From positions 62,001 through 126,000 of the forward strand of contig JAJKFJ010022898.1 of assembly GCA_027382625.1 (NCBI GenBank): a stretch of DNA of 64,000 nucleotides, written 5' to 3'. This document shows positions 25,914-40,883 of this stretch, one piece after another. The number at the start of each line of letters is the position of its first letter. Position 1 is the stretch's first letter. The notes under the pieces were generated by a model. It was given only the letters and a program-made list of their open reading frames with translations, made no database searches and was not told the origin of the DNA. This DNA comes from Tetmemena sp. SeJ-2015 (lineage: Eukaryota > Ciliophora > Spirotrichea > Sporadotrichida > Oxytrichidae). The position numbers and the translations under genes were made by a program.

Positions 25914-26400
25914 TCACTCAATCTGCTCATGGATTTCAGTCTTGAGCTTGTCACTTTATCATTAAAGGACATTAATATAATTAGTGATCACCTTTGATGG
26001 TTGAGACCAGGGTCTCGGAGATTCCAATGTCAAACCATTCGTCTTCCTCATATTAAATAGTATTATATTAAAAATTTCAACTCAGTGCCGCCAGTCATTG
26101 GGTAGTTGACGACAACTGACTGAGAGCAAGTGGTCATGATCTTTGCATTCTTAGCAGGTTCGAACAAGAAGATTTGAACTCCATCATAAATAAATATAAA
26201 TCCACTTTAATTGCAGTTTATTGAATATATTTTATTAACTTTGGAACTCCATTGCTTCTTTCGACTGCAAAGAGAGGGATCCTAATAAGAAAAGTTAAGA
26301 TATTATGTAATATAGAGGAGAAATTATTTATTCTTACTGTTCCTTGACGGTAACTTAGATCTTCGAAGAGTTTATCACCTCAATCAAGCTTAAAAAATAA
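25914..26400 (-). CDS. CAP: Adenylyl cyclase-associated protein (CAP), C-terminal part, inverted relative to its N-terminal part
   Basis: CAP binds and recycles actin monomers; this part is the C-terminal beta-helix (CARP) domain. Minus-strand reading: EVINSSKIQVTVKEQ, an intron (about 26281-26340), IPLFAVERSNGVQIFLFEP, AKIMTTCSQSVVVNYPMTGG, EEDEWFDIGISETLVSTIKG, ending IHEQIE at TGA 25914-25916. Three IESs are removed to get this (pointers GAACTCC, CTCA, TCAC). The N-terminal part of CAP is on the plus strand at 48705-50019, so the gene is split and inverted over about 23 kb. The short middle piece between the two is not confidently placed; a candidate is near 26450-26490. Confidence 0.85.
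25951..25991. other. IES in CAP, pointer TCAC
   Basis: TCAC at 25951-25954 and 25988-25991. Removal gives VSTIKGDKLKTEIHEQIE and the gene's final TGA. Confidence 0.8.
26047..26084. other. IES in CAP, pointer CTCA
   Basis: CTCA at 26047-26050 and 26081-26084. Removal gives MTGGTEEDEWFDIGI. Confidence 0.8.
26176..26250. other. IES in CAP, pointer GAACTCC
   Basis: GAACTCC at 26176-26182 and 26244-26250. Removal gives RSNGVQIFLFEP, the expected CARP-domain sequence. Confidence 0.9.
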
Positions 26401-27189
26401 AGAAGAACTACATTGAAAGAATTTAATTTAAAATAACTCATCACAACTACGAATTTGTTATTTTATCTTTGCTATAATCTTCATTTAATTAATAAAACTT
26501 ATAATTAGCATATTTGATTTTATATAAGCACTTTATAAAAATTATGTAAATGTTGGCCAAAATAAAAATTAAAACTATGATTTTAACCCCCTTGACAGTT
26601 TCTCTATCAGATGTTTTTTTTGGGCACTTGGGGGCCATCTACAAACAAAAGTGGTGCCCAAATTTTTATATAAAAATTATTATCCCAAAGTAAATAAAAA
26701 TTTTAATTTATTTTTATCCTTTGTATTAAATTGTTTAGGCATACTTAAAAATGTGAAGCTTGATTGGAAATAATGTAAAAATAGAGTTTATATTGGAGTT
26801 CAAAACCTTAAAATATTTAATTTTTCCCCCTTTTCACAAAATTAATATCACTTAAATTTAAAAAACCCCAAAAAAAATAAACCCCAACTTTTTTAAAATT
26901 TTAAAAAAATTAAAATTTTAAAAAAGGATATCTTATATCAATATTTTTTAGGGGGAATCGCATGATAATCTATTTTTAAAGGCCCTTTTTTAAGGGGCCG
27001 GGGTTTGCTTTTCAGTTTAATTGGGAAATTAATATCAAAAAGGGGAGAGAAAATTTAAAAATGGTGGGGGCAAAAAAGTAAAGGTACCCTTTACCAAATC
27101 CAAAACCCAAACTTTCCTTTGGGGCCCAAGGGGTTTTTAAAAACCCCCCACCCCCCCCCCAAAAAAGGCATCGAGAGGGGTAATAACTT

Positions 27190-29449
<2,260 letters not shown>

Positions 29450-29704
29450 ATGTGAGCCAGAAGCACTGGGGCTATTTTCCAAGGACGAAGATGAGAAGAT
29501 TCCCCATAACTGCGTGAGCTAATTCAATAAGCACATTAGTTTCTTAAATATATATATCACCTACACTCTATCCACTTTACCTTTCCTTCGTCTATTTATA
29601 TACTTACCGAGTCATTTAAACTCTCTATTTATCTCGATTCTCTTACACGTGCTTATACTACTTAATTAAATAGTGAATGAGCTTTACTGAATTATAGTAG
29701 GGTA
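29450..29704. other. Short intergenic region with a kinase-exon-like fragment
   Basis: AT-rich apart from 29482-29520, where GACGAAGATGAGAAG and CTGCGTGAGCT match two ends of one exon of the first kinase (about 23177-23232) with the middle missing. Confidence 0.4.
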
Positions 29705-30243
29705 TGTTAGTTTAAGGAGGACCCTTGGTGAACACTATTTTAATGAAGGAGCCTATTCCTAGCACGTTCAGTTACTTGGGTGCAGTTGAAATGCTATCAC
29801 CTTTTCTAAAGACAGTTTTAGAGATTATTTGCAATACGAAATCGTATCAGTAATCAGATTTTCCCGAAAATATTTTCCAAGAGTACTTACCCTGCTAGTC
29901 GATATTCCACATCTAGGAAGCTACCGCTGACACCATCTCCAATCCAAACCTCAACCTCAGGAATGAATCTATCTTCTTTGGCCATCAAAATTAGGTGAGC
30001 GATTTCACATCTGTAATTGAGTCTTATGACTATCTCCTAAGGGAACTTGCAATAGCGAGCGCACTCCCAGCTACGCACATGCGGCTCAAACGTTATCATG
30101 CTCAGATCCTCGAGTGAGGTACCTTGCATCTCTGATGAAGCAGCCACGCATGTGAAAGGCACCCAAGTAAAGAGAGACTTGACGCGAGTCTTTTCTCGCA
30201 TCAATTCATACATGTCTTCTCTCGTCTGCTGAGTTAGTTCCAT
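29705..30243 (-). CDS. CEP104: CEP104-like ciliary tip protein, N-terminal part, inverted relative to the rest
   Basis: CEP104 binds microtubule plus ends at ciliary tips and centrioles. Likely start ATG 30243 (an in-frame ATG also exists at 30318). The N-terminal jelly-roll domain is recognisable: VAASSEMQGTSLEDL, SWECARYCKFPQEIVIRLNY, VEVWIGDGVSGSFLDVEY. An 85-bp intron is 29806-29890. The last segment (LGIGSFIKIVFTKGPP) ends in the pointer TGTTAGTTTAAG (29705-29716), whose reverse complement begins the continuing segment at 43063. Joined there, the frame continues as TNKNPCGQVGIALL, as expected for this domain. Confidence 0.88.
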
Positions 30244-30503
30244 TACAAAAATCAATCCTAATAATTTTCTAAATTTCACACTAAACTTCGAAATCTGCAA
30301 GTTCAAACTAGTTCTCATTGAGAGAGGAGTGAGTTAGTCAAATTTAAATTTGAGATTTGATACGATGTCAGCATCAGTGAAATGTTTGGGATTATAATTA
30401 TATAACAGTAAATAGAAGTAAAATGTAAGAAATTTTAAAGCCACCAAGCTCTTCTAGTTTTCTTCCCTTTAAACTCTTCTAATATCCTTTTTATAGAAGA
30501 TAT

Positions 30504-33500
30504 ATGAGAGGAGCTTCTTAAGGTACCAAAGGCAAGCCAAAAGCCTATTAGATTGAGGCAGTCAATCAATTTCAAAATTTAAGTAGTTAGAATTCCAAGC
30601 AGCATTAAGATTTGAAGATTTTTATGATTTCAATTAGAGTGCTGAATGACGTGGATCACTCGAAGATTGCCTTAGATTATGCTATGCATAGTCATCAATT
30701 CAAAGCGAAAGCAAAGGCTACAGCTCATAGCAATACATCAAAAACTTAATAACAAAAATAGCATGATAGCTTTGAAGTGCAATTCAATACCGTCGTCAAT
30801 AATCTTAAGAGTGCTTGAGAAGCTTTAATTTCTGAGCATATATCTTTAGCTATAATTTTGAGAAGTATAACAGAAAGCGATTGTAAGGAGCTTTAACCTT
30901 AACAGTTTGCTATAGAGCTAAGCTGTCAAAGAGAAATAAGAGAGGCAATAATCCAGCGAGCAAGCATAGACAAAGAATTTGAAGCAGTCAGAATCGTATA
31001 GAGCTTTGATAGACTCCAAGGCCATTTAAAGTAGCATAGAGCTGTGTGAGGTTTTCGTGGTAGTTGGTGTTCACCAAGATACCTTAAGTAAGTGCTTAAT
31101 TATGAGAAAGAACTTTAAATTTTAGGGTTGCACTTGAAGGAGATTGACGAGGGAGAACGGGAGCATGATGATCACTATCAACAGCAATCTATGTTAGGCT
31201 GCATGGATACTAGTATGGAGAAATCTAGTCCATTCGCAAATAATCCGTCTTACGTATCTACAACTCCTCAAATTCTAGACACTTATCTCATTATGAATAC
31301 TCTCATTTACTTTCATTATGAATTGGTGGCTTATCCCAAAATCCTGAAAGAAAACCAAGACTTCGTAGCAACTCTTAACTCGTAGAAAAATAAGCATCAA
31401 AGCTCATTGCTATCCTAAATGCTAGAGCAGTATCTCTACCTGAGCACCATTTAACTAGTAATTTTGTCTTAACATTTTGACAGCTTCAGTTTAGATTTGC
31501 TTTCCTGAAGGCTATTATGTGGACGTTGATTTCTCAGAGAGAAAGCTGAGAAACTTATGTGGTTAGCTGACTGCAAGTGCCTATCACACTCATCAATAAG
31601 TGAACCTGAGCAAGTCAAAGCTCTAGCATTTCACTATCACTCAATCCACAGGAGAGAAGAAATACCTCACCTCCATTTCTTACTATGTAAGTCAATGAAC
31701 TCCTTTTCATTCCCAAATTTTAGGAACTAGCTTTGATAGAGTATGAATCTGACCACTTGATGAATCGGAAACTCGTAATCCTGCCTAAATGTTTGTGTTT
31801 AGTGTCTCGCCTGCCTCTCTTTTCCATATAGAAGTAATTTCATTACATTTCATCTCATAAAGTAAAGGTAGATGCTTGAATTCCTGCACGATGACTTGAT
31901 CAAGCGCTTTCACAGCCACTTCTATGAGGAATATGTCAAGAGTGGTGAGTCTAGAATATAGGAGGATGCTGATTTTGGAAGAGTCATGGAGATCTATTTG
32001 ACCGCAAAAGTAAAAGCGAAGCTGGATAAGTTAGAGTTCTACCTCTCTACTTTCTTTCATCATTTGAAAATCGATGGCACAAACCTCGAAATAGAGATAG
32101 TTAATAATTTGGCCTTCAAGCTATTTTTTATTTCATAATATTTTTGAGAGATATATAAGAAATCTGCTGGACTAAACACTTCGATATCGAATTAGAGAGA
32201 CTAGCAATAGAAGAAGACTCTACTTAAATACGTGAATACTTTCAACAAAGAATGCTTGAGACTAGAGAACTATGATTATAGGTTGCTATTCTAAAAGGTA
32301 TCTCCAAATACACTGATGCAAATGTTTGTGTCAATTCTTCATGAGAGAAAAATAATACTCATTCATAATGATAGGGCAAGATTTTCATAGATTTTATTGT
32401 TAACTTTTTTAAAATTCCACTAAAAGAAAATCTTATTACAAATTAAAATTCTCATGAAATATTTTATCTTTCATTGAATAATTAAATTATCAGGTATATC
32501 AAATATTTTCCTGCTTATTAGGTTACTTTAAAGATTAGTTTGCTGTATCCTTTGCAGTGGAACTTCACAAACATATCTACTGATACATGTTAACTGAAAT
32601 TCCATTCTATCCGGGAAAATTTTTTTAATGAGGAAAACTTATTACCAAATAATTTTTTTAAAATGAATCCTATTCAATCTATATCGATATTTTTTTGGCA
32701 ACGTTCCAAAATTATCCAACTTTAAACAATTTATACTAAATTTTTCATTTACGAATAGAAATGGGATGTTTTAGGTGAGGAGGTAGTAGCTTTTGACATA
32801 GATAACCACAGAGTCTTCAAGAAAGAAGAACTCCCAGAATTTCCTCAACCTTACACTTCCATGCTGATAGAATAACTTAAGAAGCAAATTGAGAATGGAA
32901 AGAAGATCTCTTCCAAGCTTTAAAACATGAGCGTTTCTGAAATCTAGAGAGAGGAAGACAAGTTTTGGAACCACTTCACCCTCAAAGTAAAGCAGCAATT
33001 TGTAAACTTCCTCATCTTTGTGATCAACAATTTCGAGAGTTTCTACACAGTGACTAAGAAAGAAGATTAAGCAGCAGGCTCCACTCTAGTTAACGCAGAA
33101 TCTATGCTTCTGAATGCCTAGTCAACACTTGAGAGCTCCAGAATAAATCCGACCAATATGAATTCCTTTGTGCAGGGACAAGGTGGTGGAGTAACTAATA
33201 ATAACTTTGCTGGTGGTATGGGATCTGCAAACGATATCTTCAACTTTGATGAATACATTGAAAATTTCAAGGATAATCACACCTTCTTTGAAAAATTCCT
33301 TAGGACTTAGGCTTTCATAAATTTCATAGAGCAGGCTTATTACGAGGAATAGGGAAACCTAAGCGATGCGTCTATCAGGTTCTTTAAAGAGTGCACCAGG
33401 AAGCTTTCAAGTGAAAATCTACAAGCACTAAGAGCTATGCAGGACTCTATGATCTAAAGCTTATTGATTAATTTAAAATGGGATGAGGTATATATGTATT

Positions 33501-36500
33501 AGATGTAATGATTTTTGCGATAATTCATAAGTTCAATGAACGAGGAATCAGCTACTCTATAGATAAATGCCACATGATCTATGAGAAGACTTTGAAGTAG
33601 GTTCAATCGCATAACTAAACCAAAGGCGATTCCCCACTTCATTCTTACTTTGGGCCAATCTAGAAACTTACACACTAGCGTATAATTAAGATGAAGTAGT
33701 TCGATCCAACTCCTCTGATAGAATAAAGATTCACTAAAAGCTAGGAGACTCTATTCGATTTTTAAACTCTCTAACAGCAGCGAAGGTAATCCATAAAACA
33801 GGAAAACTAGCATTCAAACCACCTTAAGCCAAGTTAGACTTCCCTTCCCTACTCAAAGTTTATAAGAATCTTAGCTCGAGTGTTCTGTTGCCTACAAAGA
33901 TAATCTCAACATATTATCTAAGACTCTGAGGATATTCAAGGTGTAAATGCAAATAACTTGTAGAGATACAAAATAGGGGAAAGAAACACTGCTATTTAGT
34001 TTGGAACAAATGAAACCGGATTCATTGATGCTTTCTAGCAGCCAAACTTCACTACCAATAATGTACCAGATTACTTCACTGTCCAAGCAACTCCTATGAA
34101 TGCAAACAGTAGAGTAAATTTTGATCTCGACCTTGATTAGAGTAAAGATATACTCAACAATTCTAAGTTAAACCTTATATGACTGTATATTTTTAGAATA
34201 TTTATTCTCAACAAGACAACTCATTTGATTAAGATAGAGGACACATATGATGGGTAAAACTTTGATGAGAGCAGAATCCTAGCTCAACATGACAAGTCAA
34301 TAACCCCTGAAGAGGGTTAATCCGCTTCAGAGCACGAGGACGAGAAAGACAACGCTGGATTCTTAGGCTTTTTCAAAAAGACATTCTCTAGTGTGAAGAA
34401 GACTTTCGAAAGCACTTTCAATGCAGCTAATAACCAAGATCAGTCCAAGGGGAGAGATGGGAAATATCTTAAGTCTAAGTCGTAGTAGAGGCCTGCTGCT
34501 TAAAGTTCATATTCCTAGTAAAGACCTGCTGGCATCTTTGGGTTCATGACTGGCTCTAACACTCATTAAATTGTTAAAGTCAAAAACATTTTTAATTTAT
34601 CTTATAACTCCTGATTTGATCATTAACGAAATAGATAAGCAAACTCTTTCAATAGAAGAGTCTGAGTCACCTGACATCATAGGTTCCAGACGATAGGCCA
34701 AAGTCCTGGTAGATTAAAAGACAAAAGATCAAGGCAAGGTTTAGAATAGAGCAGCGAGAAGTTAAACTTTTCACAGTAAGGAGGAAAAGGGGTAGATTGC
34801 TAGCTCAAGGGATGAAATTATGGGTCTGATGAATCTAATGGGGATATCAAAGAACAAAGAAAAGAAATAAGAGAGTAAAGAAGTAAAGACACCAGCAGCA
34901 GTAGAGATTAAGAGGAAGGATTCTATTAAAGAAGGAAAGGCAGATCAAACTGTCAAATCAGCTAAGGGAGATCCTTAAATACAGTAGAAGGAAGTTAGAA
35001 GGGATAGGAAGGCAAATAATTCCTTCTTCGCAAGTCTATGGAACTTAGGCTCCTCGAGGAAAAATAAACTTGAAGAGATTGACTATGATAGACAGATTTA
35101 ATCTTAATTTATAATGAAGATTCACTCTATTGCTATAGATTTAATCACTCAGTCCGCATAAAGAACTGCCTTCAAGCCATTAAAAAGAGCAAGATAAGAT
35201 TATTCTAACAAAGAAGAATAGGAATCGTACTCTCAATGGTAGTGGATATAAAAATAACATAACTTCATATTATCTCACTCTCATTTTTTACTAGATTCTT
35301 TGTATTCAACGAGGAGGACATGAAGAACATGACTGAGATGTCGCCTAGTAATCTTTACAAATAAAACTCAGCTCAAGTTGAGCTAAAGTTATTCAGGTAG
35401 TTTGATTTCAAGCAGGTGGAGAAATAGCTAAGCCAACGCGAGCATCAATAACCCTTGATTAAAAATCCTCCCATACTAGATGGTTAGTAGAATTCACTTC
35501 TGAACAGACTGAGGTCAATCAGCCATCAGGCTTAGACACAGTCTCGCTACCTAACTTCCAATAACAACAGCAACTTAAAAGACTAGCAGAGAGCAACTGT
35601 TGGCAACTCCCACAGTAAGTTTGCAAATGAAGAGACAAAGAGGGAGAGTGCAACTAAGGCAGGGGCTGTTATTGTAAATGGTATTACCATGTACTAGAAC
35701 TACTCAACTAATATGCTTGATTGCAAGTAGAATCAGTCTGCGAACAGACAGACTTTCGCTGCTAATTCAAGTGAGATTTTATTCTTGGATATTTAAATTC
35801 TTAGGGGTTCAGTCCAATACAAATAGTTGATAGCATAGACTCGAGGAATAACAATAACAACTTCAGGGAGAGACTAGTCCCCTAGCACTTGATCTTTAAC
35901 TTGGAGGATGAGTTCACTACTACGATTCCCGACATAGATAAGATTCAACAGACACCCAAGTACCAGACGCAACTCTCAGCCAAATTTACATCCTCTTACT
36001 TGAATTTTTTAAATAAAGAGAGAGTAAGGGTGGTATGGATAAGGATGAATTTGAGTAGATCTATAAACAGAGCACTGAGAAACTTCTTTACCCGCCTGTA
36101 GTGATGCCTACAGTGAATCAGACTGTGGCTGCACCCACACTTTCAAAATCTAGCTCCAAGGAAAAGTTCACAATGTGGAAATCTCAGACAAGTAAGATCA
36201 ACATCAAGAGCCTCGGAGTCTCAGGTCCTGGAAGTGCAGGAGGGAGTGGCAATTAGAGTGGAATTGCTCACTACAGCTACACTCTAAATGCATCCACAAG
36301 CAGCAAGGCAAAGGGACATGCATCTAAGCCACCGAAGCATCACTATAAAATGATTAAAAAGAACTCAGTCAGCTCAAATAAGAAAGCTAACAATAAGTCT
36401 GTGGCGCAGCAGAATTCAAATAACATGAACACCTCCATCATAAGCAATTATTAGTAATCAAATAGTCTTAAGAACTATTTAATTTAACTATTTTAAAATG

Positions 36501-38486
36501 GTAACAACAAAAATTCCGGGCATAAAAGCAGGAAGGAAGATATACTAGCTCTTTAAAGATCTCTTACTAGCGATCTTTGCAACGATAGGAACTCAACTGA
36601 TGAGGACATGCGGGCTCCTATTCTAGGTAAGAATCTAGCTCAGTTCCAGAATATCATGTAAAACTCTTCCAAGCCTTTTTAATTCAATCCTAAATTCAAA
36701 CTCCACTTTTTAACTTTTGATAAGATGAGCAGCAGTGGAAACTAGCAGCTCAATGATGACTAGATTTTGAGTTAGGAGGTTGAATTATTTAATCTTATAA
36801 ATTTGTAAGTTTCGCTTAGGATATTTTTTATTTTGAAGAGCTCAAGGCATAATTGAAAAAGCAGTAGGTTGAAGAGACTTCAAAGAAGAAGAATACTTCT
36901 TCATCCTCACCTTACACTCACTAGATTTAATTAAGAATAGTTCATGTAAATCAATTTAATTATGAAAGATAGTAGCTCCACCTTAGGTGACTAACTTCAG
37001 TCTCTAAAATAAAGGCCACCAGAAAACTTAAAATCAAGTCTAGGCTTCGACAATAACTATTCAATAAAAACCTTAATAGGCTTAGACTGGGAAGCAACTT
37101 AATCACCATCAGCATGCAAAGCATTTCTCTTAGCAAGTACCAAGCGCAACCACGAATTAAAACTCGCTTTTTAAACGCCAAAGCCAGGGCTCTTCTGTGG
37201 AGCAGAGTTCAATTGTAGTAGGAGATTCTCTCATTCATTAAACATTAAATCCTTTAGCTCTCTTTTAATAAGCTATTATCTTTAATTCAGTCTCCCTTGA
37301 TAGAAAACATAGAGCCAGATGAAGATTGGCAGAAGGCTAGGTAATTCGGCAAGCAGATAGAATCCATGCAGCTGGGCAGGGTGAGGAAGAAGTCCTTCTA
37401 ACAAGGCCTCTACTCATCAAAGCACGGCCACTCATCTTCAAAACAGAACCCTAACTATCACAACCATCACGGCAGCTCCAACTAAGAGTAGCACCTACCA
37501 AAGGAAGAACAGCAGCATTCAACTTCTTAATTTTAAAGAGTTCTCTCCAAGCTCAATAGTAGAACACAAGCAGCAACAACTTACACTCTCATACCACTAA
37601 TTCCAAGATCGTTGGCCCCTTCGACCCTAATAACTAGTCTCAATAATACAGCTGCCAACTCGAAACTCATCTCTGCCCAGTCCTCTAACATGATAATGGA
37701 TGATAGCTTTAAACTTTTTATGATGAGAGAATTTAAACACTGCAAAGAGAGTGCAGAAGCAGATTACATCAGCCAAGATAAGCAACTTCATCAACAAAAA
37801 TCAAGGATCAAACTCTATGCCCACCAGCAAGCAGCTCCAATTCACTGAAACTAACAAGTAACTTCAAGATGTGCTCAGAGAAATGAATCAGAGAGACAAG
37901 GAGAGAGATCTTCAGTTAAGCAAGAACAAGTCACTGTCTCAAAGTAATCAAAAGATAGGGCGTAAGAGCAACGCTCATTCTTAGTAAAAAGTGAAATAGG
38001 GATACAAAGTTAACCAGCCATAGAATAATGATAAAACAGGACTTTAACAACTTCTAGTTAGTAGAAATAACAAAGGAGGATTAGAAAACAAGGGAAGAGC
38101 AATTGCTAGTGCTGAAGGTGAGATACCTCAAGCCTATAGTGCCTACTGAGATGTTGAAACAGAAGAGTAGTATGATCCAAAGAGTTGGGAGCTTAGAGGA
38201 CGATGAGGTCTTAAGAATAAGAGAAGGAGGGGGAACAGCAAGTAAGATGAGTCAAAGCAGACAAAATGCTGCCCTTCCAGTAAAGACAATCTAAAGTTCA
38301 GAGGATGATGATGACTAGGGAGAAGATGATGGAATGGATAGCAAGCTCTTGAACGAAGGACATTCGAATGGAGCTGAGGAAGATGACTTTGAGATGGAGA
38401 ACTATAGATAGCGAGGAGATGACTCTGCCATCCAAAGTAGCTCAATCCTATAGTAATAAATTTCATTCGACCCATAAATAAGTTGA
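30504..38486 (+). CDS. DENN-domain protein with very long disordered tail
   Basis: DENN proteins are guanine-nucleotide exchange factors for Rab GTPases. ATG 30504 (MRGASQGTKGKPKAYQIEAV). uDENN-like ICFPEGYYVDVDFSERKLRN and EKKYLTSISYY are at 31490-31690. cDENN-like SLLYPLQWNFTNI is at 32540-32580. dDENN-like DNHTFFEKFLRTQAFINFIE is at 33270-33340. About 5 kb of Ser/Asn/Gln/Lys-rich sequence follows, ending EDDFEMENYRQRGDD...SILQQQ and TGA 38484-38486. Multiple IESs interrupt it; one of 14 bp (pointer ACTGA) is placed at 32579-32597. The apparent stop directly abuts the pointer of the next gene's segment, so the real 3' end may be elsewhere. The DENN call is good; the Rab target is unknown. 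Confidence 0.75.
32579..32597. other. Minimal IES in the DENN gene, pointer ACTGA
   Basis: ACTGA at 32579-32583 and 32593-32597, a 14-bp excision that joins LQWNFTNIST to EIPFYPG. Confidence 0.6.
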
Positions 38487-38939
38487 CTCTACATTTAACT
38501 AAACTAAGCTAAATACATAGCTACAAACTGCGACAAAATTTTCCATACAAAAGTTGAAGGAAGGAGGATGCCAGCCAATGGAGCTCTCATTGAAGCTATA
38601 ACTTGTGCCACGCAAACTAAGCCAGTAGTTGTAGGCAAACCAGAACCTTACATCTTTAAATCCTCATTTAAAGAATGAATAATGTAGGATATTATCTTTG
38701 AACTTCTGAGGAAGGAGCATGGGTTAGAAGAGAAACCTCTGGATAAGTTCTTAATGGTGGGAGACAGTTTAAAAACAGACATTGTGTTTGGCAACAACTG
38801 TGGAATAGACACACTAGTAGTACTAACTGGGAATACTCCAGAGGAGTTGGGTCGGAAATAGATGAATGAGCAAGTACAAATTAGAGAACTTGGAATCCCA
38901 ACTTACATATCCCCCTACTTTGGGTATAATGAAAAATGA
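38487..38939 (+). CDS. HAD phosphatase (phosphoglycolate/p-nitrophenyl phosphatase type), C-terminal half
   Basis: This begins with pointer CTCTACATTTAA (38487-38498) and continues KYIATNCDKIF, RRMPANGALIEAI, the motif III lysine in VVVGKPEPYIF, then motif IV VGDSLKTDIVFGNNCGIDTL and LTGNTPEELG, ending PYFGYNEK at TGA 38937-38939. A 42-bp IES with an in-frame TGA (38652-38699) is removed. These are the second-half motifs of the family that cleaves 2-phosphoglycolate and related phosphates. There is no start codon or motif I here: the N-terminal half is on the minus strand at 45226-45958 and ends in the same 12-bp pointer. Confidence 0.92.
38652..38699. other. IES with in-frame TGA in the HAD gene, pointer ATCTTT
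   Basis: ATCTTT at 38652-38657 and 38694-38699. The 42-bp in-frame removal gives KPEPYIFELLRKEHGL. Confidence 0.92.
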
Positions 38940-39241
38940 ACATATTATTTTCTCATTCTCCAAAATCAATAGACTCTTAAGAATATTTATTGACTGACCC
39001 TTAAAATTTTTAATGAGATTTATATTCCTCTCTTTGCTGCTCAAGTCTTCTTAGTTTATTCTAGATATTCCCATTTTAGAATACGATGAGAATTCAGTTT
39101 ATTTGATCTTACCCTGATTTATATTGCAGTCTCAAATTCCTCTCTCCCTACAGCCAGTTCCAGTTCCCTTTTGAGTTTAGATATTCCTAAAAAATAATTT
39201 GATATATCCACATTTCTGTATTTAATCTTTGACGAGGGTCT

Positions 39242-39440
39242 TCAAGAGCTCTTAAAGGAGGGAATTTAAATTTGTTAGTATCTCTTTTTCTCCATGTCAA
39301 TGAGTGTTTGGCGGGTATCATCATCCACAGGGGCGTAGGTGTAACTCTAATCATCCACATAGCTCCAGTTTACGTGTTCAATTGGCAAACCCATCTCTAT
39401 CAGGATCTTATCCACCTCTTCATAAACATAAGTTTTTAAA
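39242..39440 (-). CDS. Short C-terminal coding segment, unrecognised
   Basis: Minus-strand reading TYVYEEVDKILIEMGLPIEH, then NWSYVDDQSYTYAPVDDDTR and IDMEKKRY, ending at TGA 39242-39244. No start is visible upstream because the next gene (+) begins at 39522. It looks like the last exon or segment of a gene whose other pieces are elsewhere. No family recognised. Confidence 0.45.
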
Positions 39441-39521
39441 ATTACTTTTCATCATAATCTTCATAAATCAGATTTAAAATGAAGAGGAGAAGTAAAAATT
39501 TCAGAAATAAGGATTAAAATA

Positions 39522-40749
39522 ATGCTTGTGAATTTAGCAGGATAAGACTCCTTGCCTTCCTTCGATAAGAGCAGCTTAGTGATTGCTTGTAGCGCAGCTG
39601 GGCATGCACCTTTCATGGCTCTAGACTTGATTATCTTAAACGATCCCACCATGAAGAAGGTAGCCTACTACAAGAGTAAATACCTTGAGCCAGTCCTCTG
39701 CAATCGTTTATTTAAGATAATGCTTTCTCATAAGAATAAATTGTATTCATTTGATTAGAGAGAATGACAGTCTAAGCTTGAAAGAGATCAAGGAGGAAGG
39801 AGAAAAGCCAAAGAGAGGTGGAGATTAGAATGAGCCTGCTTTTGATAGCAGTATCGGAGTATTGACGATGCCAGTCAGAAGTATACCATTCTGAAGAGCG
39901 TATGCTGACTCTTCTTTACATAAGAGCTAGTATAAGTGAAGGGTGCATGAGGAGGTATGGAGATGAGCTCACTTCATTTGTTAAGAGAGAAGGCTTCGTA
40001 AATGTCAGCATTTTTACTGCTTCCATATCCCCCATTCGCAGAGATAGAGAATCTAATCGTCAGTAAGCAATATAAAGTGAGTAATTTTTTCCCTTTTAGA
40101 ATACCAGAGGTGATGGCTTACCTGAACAATTACCTCTACAAGAAATCGAAAGTGCATAATTACTACAAGCTCTATGGAATAAGAAAATTCGGATACTGGC
40201 TGGCTGATACTAAAGCTTCTTAGAATTATCTTTAGGAAGAAGGTTAGGAGTCAGATTCACTTTACTCTACTGCCAATCCTAAACACAAAAAGTACTCATC
40301 ATCAACCAGGAGGTATGTTCACAGGGAGCTGGACGAGTTAATGGCAGCAGGCATGGCCAAAGGTCTGTTGAAGGCTTTTAACAGAGTGGATTTACCATGC
40401 TTGCTGTATGTGATTTTCACTTGCGGTGAGTATGATTTCGTTGGAGGATACACCCTCTACTATTCTAAACATCTCTTTCAATTCAAAATATAAAAATTCT
40501 TCTCTCAAGTTATAGTTCATCCAAACTAAGTTAAATTAAAGCCAAGAAGAGAAGGAGGAAAATAAACTTGATGAAGTAGAAGAAGAGAAACAGAGTTAAA
40601 TTGACACTACAGCAACTAGAAGCCTTTCTGATTAGCTGGGCAAGGTAAATCTTCATGAATAGTCAGGCGAGGAGATCCACGAACTTCTATTTCAAAGTGA
40701 TAAACTCAAAGTACCCTACTACTGGAAGCAGATTGCCTCCTATTACTGA
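39522..40749 (+). CDS. PSMG2: Proteasome assembly chaperone 2-like protein
   Basis: PAC2 pairs with PAC1 to assemble the alpha ring of the 20S proteasome. ATG 39522 (MLVNLAGQDSLPSFDKSSLV), then ACSAAGHAPFMALDLIILND, KKVAYYKSKYLEPVLCN, LLYIRASISEGCMRRYGDEL, REGFVNVSIFTASISP, DLPCLLYVIFTCGEYDFVGG, ending KVPYYWKQIASYY at TGA 40747-40749, resembling the family's C-terminal Pro-x-x-Trp-x-x-Leu motif. A 37-bp intron is 40063-40099. Three IESs (39702, 39881, 40465) were resolved and each restores frame. An acidic insert (EEKEENKLDEVEEEKQ) precedes the end. Identification is from overall motif order, not a catalytic signature. Confidence 0.75.
39702..39765. other. IES, pointer AAT
   Basis: AAT at 39702-39704 and 39763-39765. 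Removal gives LEPVLCNDSLSLKEI. Confidence 0.75.
39881..39903. other. Very short IES, pointer GTAT
   Basis: GTAT at 39881-39884 and 39900-39903. The 19-bp removal deletes a TGA and gives MPVRSMLTLLYIRAS. Confidence 0.8.
40465..40529. other. IES, pointer CTAA
   Basis: CTAA at 40465-40468 and 40526-40529. Removal joins GYTLYYSK to the acidic segment in frame. Confidence 0.7.
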
Positions 40750-40883
40750 TATTCAACGTTGTCACTGTATTTTTCGTGCTTTATAAAACCTTAATTTAAT
40801 AAGAACAACTTTAGCGATTGAGTTATTATTATGAGCCATGAATAATTATTGATTTCAGTAATAATAAATTGTGAGGTTATAAA

